A DNA stretch of 13,138 nt from DASUGM01 sp036274055 (GTDB lineage Bacteria; Acidobacteriota; Vicinamibacteria; Vicinamibacterales; SCN-69-37), in contig DASUGM010000008.1 in the NCBI GenBank assembly GCA_036274055.1, positions 1 to 13,138 on the forward strand, read 5' to 3'. A model generated the notes under the pieces. That model had not been told where the DNA came from. It made no database searches and worked only from the letters and a program-made list of their open reading frames with translations. The stretch's first letter is position 1; each line of letters opens with the position of its first letter. Positions 7,511-13,138 of the stretch are shown piece after piece. A program made the translations under genes and the position numbers.

Positions 7511-7524
7511 CGGCGGCGATGTAA
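7511..7524. other. 14-nt convergent junction between kinases 1 and 2
   Basis: Only 14 nt separate the stop of kinase 1 from the stop of kinase 2 on the other strand. There is no hairpin and no T-run, so transcripts must end inside the opposite gene or by Rho. Confidence 0.8.
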
Positions 7525-10179
7525 CTAGCGGGCCGTCGAGGGTCTCGGCAGCGCCGGCCAGTTCGTGATGATCGATAGACGAAAGTCCGTCGAACTGGGC
7601 CGGATCGGATAGAGAAAACGCTGGCCGTCCTTCGACACCACGTACGGGTGGCCGTCGGCCTGGGCAATGGTCGTGCGGAACAGGCGCTCCGGTGTCGCGA
7701 CGCGCATGCCCTTCGTCGCATCGACACGCGCCGACATCATCCAGCCCTCGGGGTCGACGAAAAACAGCTCGCGCATGTCGTGCCGCCAACGCGGCGCCGC
7801 GCCGCCGTCGATCGACACCGTGAGCAGCGGTCCGCCGCTCGCTGCGCGGACCACGATTTCCCGCCGTTTGGAGGCGGTCGATTCAAAAGCGATCCACTGA
7901 CCATCCGGCGAGATCGCCGGCTGGTGTTCTTCCGCCGGCGTCCCGAACCACGTTGATGTCTTGTGTTCGCCGGCGAGCGTCACCTTGGCAAGATCGCCGC
8001 TCCCGGTCGTGAACAGAATCGCGGAATCGTTCGCGAGATACTCCGGCGTGTTCGCGTTCGTGTCCTTCACCAGCAGCTCGTCCGCGCCGCTGCCGTCGGC
8101 GGGCCGTTGATACAGATCGAACGTGCCGCTGCGGTTCGAGTTGAAGGCCACCAACCGGCCGTCTGACGAGAAGGCCGGATCGTACTCCGACGCGGGATCG
8201 TTGGTGAGGGGCGTCAAGGCGCCGCTGACGAGATTCAGCACCCAGATGTTCGTGTTTTCAGTCGGCGCCAGGCGCCTCGACGCGACCAGTTGCTTTTCAT
8301 CCGGATCGAGATTCAGGTTGTCCCACATACTGGGCGGCCCGACTGTGGAGACGGAGTTGCCGCGCCGATCGACCCACGTCAGCTGCTTCGGCCGGTCGTC
8401 TCGAGGGCCGATCGCGAGCACGCCCGTATCCGAGGCCGCGAGCGGTGCGCGGCGCGAGCCGACCGTGACCGGGATGTACTCGTCGACGACGCGAAACGGG
8501 GCGCCGCGCGTGGAGAGCGTGGCGGTGTCGAACGGCTGGGCGAGCAGCGAACCGTTGCGAGGAAACAGCAGGTGGCCGCGGCTGTAGACGCCCTGTGAAT
8601 CGGACGGGCCGATCACGGTCGACGCGCCGCCTGGCACGGCCGTCGACCCGATCCTCAATTCCGAGACCGTCGCCGAGTAGGCGAGGTAGAGGAAGTGCTT
8701 GCCGTCTGGAAGGAACGCCGGCGATCGATGCGTCTCCTTGCCGCCGGTCGTCGTCAGCATCCGATCGGAGCCGCAGACGCGCACGCCGGCGGCGTCGCCG
8801 TAGATGATCATTTCGGGGCCCCACGACGCAGCGACGGCGGACGGCGCGTCGCAGGCCACTGCCCGCACTCCCGTGGCAAGGTTGATGGTCTTGATCTTTC
8901 CGTCGGCGAAGAAGCCCAGCGACTGGCCGTCCGGGGACCAGAACGGCCAGGTCGCGCCGGTGGTGCCGGTCAGCTCACGCAGATCGAGCGCCGCCAGATC
9001 GCGGATCCATAACGAGTCCTGTCCGCCGCGGCGGACCACGACCGCAAGCGTCCGGCCGGACGGCGCCAGCGCGAACGAGATCGTCAGCGCACCCTGGCTT
9101 GGCGGTGCGACGCCGAAGCGCACGGGTGGTGCCGAATCCGCGGTCGATGGCGCGGGCCGCGTCACCACGAACGCAAAAGCACTGGCAAATCCCAGCGCCA
9201 GGGCCGACGCGATCCAGGTCACCGCCGCGCTCGAGCGGCGCGTCCGCGGCGGTTCAGGCGCCGATGGACCGACGACTGCCTCCGGCTCGTCGAGATCAGT
9301 ACGCGCGTCGCCGGCGTCGCGCAGACGTTTGCGCGGATTCTTCTCTAGGCAGCGCTGAATCAGGCGACGCACACCCGCGGGTGTGTCGGGTGGCAGCGGA
9401 CGCAGATCGAGATCGGCGGTCAGCGTTTCGGTCAACGCCGCGCCGACATCGGCACCAAGGAAGGGCCGGCGGCCGGCGAGCATCTCGTAGAGGATGACGC
9501 CGAAGGCCCAGACGTCGGCGCGCTTGTCGACGTGCCTACCGAGCGCCTGCTCGGGCGCCATGTAGCCGACGGTGCCAAGGATTACGCCCTGCGCCGTCGC
9601 CTGATTGGTGATCGTCGGCGAGTTCGCGAGTTCCACCGCCGACTCGCTGTTGTCGGGCGCCAGCGCCTTGGCCAGACCGAAGTCGAGGACTTTTACCGAC
9701 GTCGACTGATCGATTGGATCGATGCGGACCTTGATGTTGGCCGGCTTGAGATCGCGATGGACGATGCCCTGCGCGTGCGCGGCGTCGAGCGCGTCGAGAA
9801 TCTGGCGGGCAATGTCGAGCGAGGTGCGCAGGCCGAGCCCGGTGCCGGGCGGGTGCGTGTCGAGCACGTCGGCCAGCGTCGGCCCCTCGACCAGCTCGAG
9901 CACGAGCGCGCTCGGCGTCGCGCCGCCGCCGGCGTCGCCGTCTTCAAAACCATAGATCTGACCGATGTTCGGATGATTGAGCGCGGCAAGCGCGTGCGCC
10001 TCACGCCGGAATCGAGCCAGCCGTTCCGGATCGCGTGCGTAGGCATCGGGAAGCGTCTTCAAGGCAACGCTGCGATTCAACTTCAGGTCGCGTGCCCGGT
10101 AGACCTCGCCCATGCCGCCGGCGCCGAGCCGGCCCAGGACTTCGTAGGCGCCGATGCGGCTACCGGCGGGAAGGGACAT
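7525..10179 (-). CDS. Transmembrane Ser/Thr kinase with PD40 beta-propeller (kinase 2)
   Basis: An 884-aa paralog of kinases 1 and 3, starting MSLPAGSRIGAYE. The kinase domain covers about 10-295: Gly loop GAGGMG (19-24), Lys41 in VALK, Glu60, HRD 141-143 in HRDLKPAN, DFG 166-168 and APE 208-210. The activation segment contains NSPTITNQATAQG, a Thr/Ser-rich loop shared with kinase 3 and a likely autophosphorylation region. A single helix at about 318-339 crosses the membrane. The outer part has PD40-like repeats near 411 (PFWSPDGQSLGFF), 488 (AFLPDGKHFLYL), 669 (AFSSDGRLVAFNSNRSG) and 755 (AISPDGQWIAFES). It ends with IITNWPAL, close to the VIVNW end of kinase 3. It is convergent with kinase 1 and divergent from kinase 3 across a 222-nt spacer filled by a large inverted repeat. 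There is no SD; the candidate -10 TACAAT lies 12 nt before the ATG. Confidence 0.96.
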   Translation of the reverse strand: MSLPAGSRIGAYEVLGRLGAGGMGEVYRARDLKLNRSVALKTLPDAYARDPERLARFRREAHALAALNHPNIGQIYGFEDGDAGGGATPSALVLELVEGPTLADVLDTHPPGTGLGLRTSLDIARQILDALDAAHAQGIVHRDLKPANIKVRIDPIDQSTSVKVLDFGLAKALAPDNSESAVELANSPTITNQATAQGVILGTVGYMAPEQALGRHVDKRADVWAFGVILYEMLAGRRPFLGADVGAALTETLTADLDLRPLPPDTPAGVRRLIQRCLEKNPRKRLRDAGDARTDLDEPEAVVGPSAPEPPRTRRSSAAVTWIASALALGFASAFAFVVTRPAPSTADSAPPVRFGVAPPSQGALTISFALAPSGRTLAVVVRRGGQDSLWIRDLAALDLRELTGTTGATWPFWSPDGQSLGFFADGKIKTINLATGVRAVACDAPSAVAASWGPEMIIYGDAAGVRVCGSDRMLTTTGGKETHRSPAFLPDGKHFLYLAYSATVSELRIGSTAVPGGASTVIGPSDSQGVYSRGHLLFPRNGSLLAQPFDTATLSTRGAPFRVVDEYIPVTVGSRRAPLAASDTGVLAIGPRDDRPKQLTWVDRRGNSVSTVGPPSMWDNLNLDPDEKQLVASRRLAPTENTNIWVLNLVSGALTPLTNDPASEYDPAFSSDGRLVAFNSNRSGTFDLYQRPADGSGADELLVKDTNANTPEYLANDSAILFTTGSGDLAKVTLAGEHKTSTWFGTPAEEHQPAISPDGQWIAFESTASKRREIVVRAASGGPLLTVSIDGGAAPRWRHDMRELFFVDPEGWMMSARVDATKGMRVATPERLFRTTIAQADGHPYVVSKDGQRFLYPIRPSSTDFRLSIITNWPALPRPSTAR

Positions 10180-10191
10180 TAACGGGGCCGG

Positions 10192-10197
10192 ATTGTA
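10192..10197 (-). promoter_or_regulatory. Putative -10 element TACAAT of kinase 2
   Basis: Minus strand TACAAT (5/6 match to TATAAT) ends 12 nt before the ATG at 10179, implying a leader of about 5 nt and no SD. At 17-nt spacing its -35 would fall at 10215-10220, touching the outer end of the inverted repeat. Confidence 0.55.
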
Positions 10198-10218
10198 ACT
10201 GTTTCTCGTAACTCCTGT

Positions 10219-10368
10219 GGTTCTTTCGTTCGGGAGTTCGGGAGTTCGGGCGTTCCGTTCTCACGTTCTGGCGTTCGCGCGCTCATGGGCGCGCACGGCG
10301 CGAAGAACGAGCAGGCCCGAACGCAAGAACAGAACGCCCGAACTTCCGAACTCCCGAACGAAAGAACC
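10219..10368. repeat. 150-bp inverted repeat of GTTCnnnn octads between divergent kinases
   Basis: The outer arms 10219-10255 and 10332-10368 are inverted copies of 37 nt with one mismatch. The left half is built of octads starting at 10220: GTTCTTTC, GTTCGGGA, GTTCGGGA, GTTCGGGC, then GTTCC (5 nt), then GTTCTCAC, GTTCTGGC and GTTCGCGC. Read inward on the minus strand, the right half gives GTTCTTTC, GTTCGGGA, GTTCGGAA, GTTCGGGC, GTTCT (5 nt), GTTCTTGC, GTTCGGGC, then a short break and GTTCTTCG. The five-nt unit therefore sits at the same place in both arms. The centre is GC-rich (10281-10300). There is no T-run, and it lies between two promoters rather than after a gene, so it is not an ordinary terminator. 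It could be a dispersed REP/MITE-like palindrome or a regulatory site. Confidence 0.85.
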
Positions 10369-10386
10369 TCCCCCATCAAAAGGCAG

Positions 10387-10392
10387 TAGACT
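10387..10392 (+). promoter_or_regulatory. Putative -10 element TAGACT of kinase 3
   Basis: TAGACT ends nine nt before the ATG at 10402, with no SD between. A -35 at 17-nt spacing would be 10364-10369, inside the outer end of the inverted repeat, mirroring the arrangement at kinase 2. Confidence 0.5.
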
Positions 10393-10401
10393 CTCGCCCC
10401 A

Positions 10402-13044
10402 ATGCCCCTCCCGGTCGGCGCGCGCATCGGCCCGTACGAGATCACCGGCGAACTCGGCGCCGGGGGAATGGGCGAGGTCTACAAAGCCCGTGACACGGCG
10501 CTCGGCCGCGAGGTCGCCATCAAAGTGCTGCCGGCGTCGGTCGCTAACGATCCTGAGCGGCTCGCGCGATTCGGCAGGGAAGCGAAACTGCTCGCGTCGC
10601 TGAGTCACACGAATATCGCGCAGGTCTATGGACTGGAAGAACGCGCGCTGGTGATGGAACTGGCGCCGGGGCAGGATCTCACCGCGCATGTCGCGCGCGG
10701 CGCGATGAGCCTGCACGACGCGCTGCCGATCGCGATTCAGATCGCTCACGCGCTCGAGGCCGCGCACGAACGTGGCATCATCCATCGCGATCTCAAACCC
10801 GCGAACATCAAGGTCACTGACGACGGCGCGGTGAAGGTGCTGGACTTCGGCCTCGCCAAAGCGCTCGACGCGAATGCGTCGAGCGGGTCGGTCGAAGCCA
10901 TGAACTCGCCGACGCTGACCGCGCAGGCGACCGCCGCCGGCATCATCCTGGGCACCGCGGCGTACATGAGCCCCGAGCAGGCACGCGGGCGCGACGCCGA
11001 CAAGCGCGCCGACGTGTGGGCCTTCGGCGTCGTGTTGTTCGAGATGCTCACCGGCGCGCGGCTGTTCCAGGGCGAGACGATCTCCGACACGCTCGCGGCC
11101 GTGCTGCGCCAGGACATTCCGTGGCCGGCGCTGCCGGCCGGCACGCATCCGGAAGTCGTCCGGCTGCTGCGTCGCTGCCTCGAGCGCGATCGGAAGAATC
11201 GTCTGCACGACATCGCCGACGCGCGCATCGTGCTCGAAGACATCGTCCGCGGCGGCGCGAAAGACGACGTCGTCGCCGCGCCGGTCACGGCAGCGCGGCG
11301 CGCGTGGTGGCCGCTGGCAGTGGGCGCGGCGGTGCTGGCGGCGCTCGGATTCACGAGTGGACGCTGGACGTCGCCGGCATCAGCGGCTCCGGACGCCAGG
11401 ACGATTCGGCTCGTGATCCCGCGACCGCCCGGCATCACCGAGATGGAGGAGCCCGCGGTCGCGTCGGACGGCAGTTTCGTTGTCTTCGTCGGCGGCAATC
11501 CGGCGGGGCAGCGCCTCTACCTGCAAAAGCTCGACGAGTCGGCGCCAAGACCGATCGAGCGCACCGAAGGCGGCCAGCGGCCCGCGGTCTCGCCCGATGG
11601 CCGCTGGATCGCTTTTCAGCGCGGCACGCGCCTCGAGAAGATCGCCGTCGAGGGCGGTGAGCCGATTTTCATCACCGATCTGGCCAGAGCTGGCGGTCCC
11701 GGCATGACCTGGATCTCCAACGAACAAATCGTGTTCGTCACCTCGTGGCTGAGCGGGATGTCCGTGGTCGCCGCCGATGGCGGTGCGGTGCGATCGATCA
11801 GCACCATCGATACGGCGCGCGGCGAGATCGGTCACTGGTTTCCGCAAGCCCTTCCCGGCGGCCGACAGGTGTTGATCACGGTCTGGACCAAGGCCACGGG
11901 CATCAATGACGCCGAAACCGCGTTGCTTGACGTCGACACCGGCAAGCACACCGTGCTGTTCAAGGGCGCCGAAAGCCGGTTCCTCGCCCCGGGCTTCATC
12001 GTGTTTTTCAGGGCAGGCGCGTATCACGCGATTCGATTCAATCCGGAGACGCGCACGGTGTCCGGCGAGCCCGTTCGCGTCCTCGACGACGCGTTTGGCA
12101 GCTTGCCGGAAGGCGACAATACGCAGACCGACCTCGCCGCCACGGGCACCCTGGCGTATCTCTCCGGCCCGTCCATCCTGCCGCGCGAGCTGGCCTGGAT
12201 CAGCGAGGGCGGCAAGGTCGCCGGCCTGCCGTTTCCCGTCCGTCCGTACCGAGACATGGACCTGACGGTTGACGGCAAGCGACTCGCCGTCGCGACACTC
12301 GAGGCGGGCCGCTACGTCCTGCGAATCATGGACCTCGATCGCGACGCGGAAGATGTCCTCGACCTGCCAGGATCAAGCTTCGATCCAGCGTGGCATCCCG
12401 ACGGCAAGCGGCTGGCCTTCACGGGAATACGCAAGGGCGACTTCGATACGTATTGGACCGATCTCGCGACGTCCGCGCCGTCGGAGCCGCTGCTCGTGAC
12501 CGGGTTCGATGAGTCGCCGACGTCATTCCTGCGCGACGGCAAGAGCCTGATCGTGCATCAGTCGGAAACCGACGGCCGTTACGTTTTGAAGCTGCTGCCA
12601 TTGGCGCCAGCCGGACCTCCGAAAGTGCTCGGCACGCTTCCGGAGTCCTCTGGCGCCGTCAGCTCGGCGTCCGACCAGTTCATCGCGTTTGCGTCGAATC
12701 GCTCCGGCAGATCCGAGATCTATGTCCAGCCGACGATGGGCGGAACGGCGCCGCAGCAGATCAGCAGAAATGGCGGCACGATTGTCGTCTGGGCGCCGAA
12801 CGGCAAGGATCTGCTGTACCTGCGCGAGCCGGAGATCATCGCCGTGTCCTACACGATCGAAGGCGGGCAATTCCGGGCCGGAAAAGAACGGGTCTGGTCG
12901 CGCGTCGAAGGGAACTACAACACCGACGTCCTCGAAATCGCACCCGACGGCCGCGTGCTGGTGGAAATTGATCGCAAACAGACACAGCGCGAGATTCGCG
13001 TGATCGTGAACTGGCAGACGGAAGTCGCGAAGAAGATGAGATGA
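10402..13044 (+). CDS. Transmembrane Ser/Thr kinase with PD40 beta-propeller (kinase 3)
   Basis: An 880-aa paralog starting MPLPVGARIGPYE, closest in sequence style to kinase 2. The kinase domain spans about 10-285: Gly loop GAGGMG (19-24), Lys41 in VAIK, Glu60, HRD 128-130 in HRDLKPAN, DFG 148-150 and SPE 190-192, with the activation loop NSPTLTAQAT. It is complete and of RD type. One membrane helix lies at about 302-319. The exterior region has propeller-like repeats near 394 (AVSPDGRWIAF), 620 (DLTVDGKRLAV), 662 (AWHPDGKRLAF) and about 758 (QFIAFASNRSGRSEIYVQP), and ends REIRVIVNWQTEVAKKMR. It probably senses an extracytoplasmic cue and phosphorylates cytoplasmic Ser/Thr targets, none of which is identifiable here. 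It diverges from kinase 2. A second octad repeat array begins nine nt after its stop. Confidence 0.96.
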   Translation: MPLPVGARIGPYEITGELGAGGMGEVYKARDTALGREVAIKVLPASVANDPERLARFGREAKLLASLSHTNIAQVYGLEERALVMELAPGQDLTAHVARGAMSLHDALPIAIQIAHALEAAHERGIIHRDLKPANIKVTDDGAVKVLDFGLAKALDANASSGSVEAMNSPTLTAQATAAGIILGTAAYMSPEQARGRDADKRADVWAFGVVLFEMLTGARLFQGETISDTLAAVLRQDIPWPALPAGTHPEVVRLLRRCLERDRKNRLHDIADARIVLEDIVRGGAKDDVVAAPVTAARRAWWPLAVGAAVLAALGFTSGRWTSPASAAPDARTIRLVIPRPPGITEMEEPAVASDGSFVVFVGGNPAGQRLYLQKLDESAPRPIERTEGGQRPAVSPDGRWIAFQRGTRLEKIAVEGGEPIFITDLARAGGPGMTWISNEQIVFVTSWLSGMSVVAADGGAVRSISTIDTARGEIGHWFPQALPGGRQVLITVWTKATGINDAETALLDVDTGKHTVLFKGAESRFLAPGFIVFFRAGAYHAIRFNPETRTVSGEPVRVLDDAFGSLPEGDNTQTDLAATGTLAYLSGPSILPRELAWISEGGKVAGLPFPVRPYRDMDLTVDGKRLAVATLEAGRYVLRIMDLDRDAEDVLDLPGSSFDPAWHPDGKRLAFTGIRKGDFDTYWTDLATSAPSEPLLVTGFDESPTSFLRDGKSLIVHQSETDGRYVLKLLPLAPAGPPKVLGTLPESSGAVSSASDQFIAFASNRSGRSEIYVQPTMGGTAPQQISRNGGTIVVWAPNGKDLLYLREPEIIAVSYTIEGGQFRAGKERVWSRVEGNYNTDVLEIAPDGRVLVEIDRKQTQREIRVIVNWQTEVAKKMR

Positions 13045-13052
13045 CGACGGTA

Positions 13053-13138
13053 ATTGACTGATTGACTGATTGACTGATCGACTGATCGACCGATCGACCG
13101 ATCGACTGATCGATCGGTCAATCGGTCAATCGGTCAAC
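13053..13138. repeat. Octad tandem array that inverts on itself, cut by the window edge
   Basis: Units in register: ATTGACTG three times from 13053, ATCGACTG at 13077, ATCGACCG twice, ATCGACTG at 13101, ATCGATCG at 13109, then the inverse form GTCAATCG at 13117 and 13125 and GTCAAC at the edge. The last units are reverse complements of CGATTGAC, so in RNA the two ends can pair with G-U wobbles at the T/C positions. It lies directly after the kinase 3 stop and could cap the 3' end of that transcript. Its right limit is unknown. Confidence 0.8.

Noticed and set aside
5828..7789. 653-codon minus-strand open frame opposite kinase 1
   Set aside because: It is Arg/Asp/His-rich with no recognisable domain, spans the junction of two genes and is fully explained as the reverse complement of kinase 1 coding.
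10219..10368. CRISPR array or intrinsic terminator as an explanation of the inverted repeat
   Set aside because: Units are 8 nt without spacers, no cas genes are nearby, there is no T-run, and it lies upstream of two divergent genes.
13053..13138. Replication-origin iterons
   Set aside because: No replication initiator gene or DnaA boxes (TTATCCACA) are seen, and the 8-nt unit is shorter than usual iterons.
1..13138. A defence, secondary-metabolite or phage gene cluster
   Set aside because: No nuclease, helicase, transposase, integrase, polyketide or peptide synthase domains are visible; the window holds signalling kinases and exported enzymes.

Overview
The window is a GC-rich bacterial chromosome segment. 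Its most distinctive content is three paralogous transmembrane Ser/Thr kinases with C-terminal PD40/TolB-like beta-propellers, an architecture that is highly expanded in Acidobacteriota. With several SD-less gene starts and a vanadium-haloperoxidase/PAP2-like secreted protein, my best guess is an acidobacterium of the Vicinamibacteria type. This is inference from gene content; there is no rRNA or other marker in the window.

Layout. On the minus strand, from the left edge: a partial TPR-repeat protein that runs off the window and seems to lack the front half such proteins usually have (1-656); a secreted protein of unknown function (708-1334); and a Tat-exported amidase-signature hydrolase (1438-3201) with a repeat-derived linker. 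Divergent from the amidase are an exported vanadium-haloperoxidase/PAP2-like protein (3334-4560) and a two-helix membrane protein (4590-4808), closed by a strong intrinsic terminator (4824-4861). The rest is three kinases: kinase 1 (4898-7510, +), kinase 2 (7525-10179, -) convergent with it, and kinase 3 (10402-13044, +) divergent from kinase 2. All three begin with the same M(S/P)LPxGxRxGxYE N-terminus, which fixes their starts.

Regulation. Five genes (amidase, small membrane protein, all three kinases) have a TAnnnT hexamer ending only 6-12 nt before the ATG and no Shine-Dalgarno, suggesting leaderless or near-leaderless mRNAs. The two genes with conventional Sec-type signal peptides (708-1334 and 3334-4560) instead have clear SD sequences.

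The most unusual DNA is intergenic. Between kinases 2 and 3 lies a 150-bp inverted repeat (10219-10368) built of GTTCnnnn octads, with the same 8-8-8-8-5-8-8 phasing on both strands. It abuts both kinase promoters almost symmetrically. After kinase 3, a second octad array (13053 to the window end) also turns into its own inverse. A shorter 7/8-nt tract lies at 667-696 beside the truncated TPR gene. I do not see a complete multi-gene novel system; the octad palindromes are the best lead.
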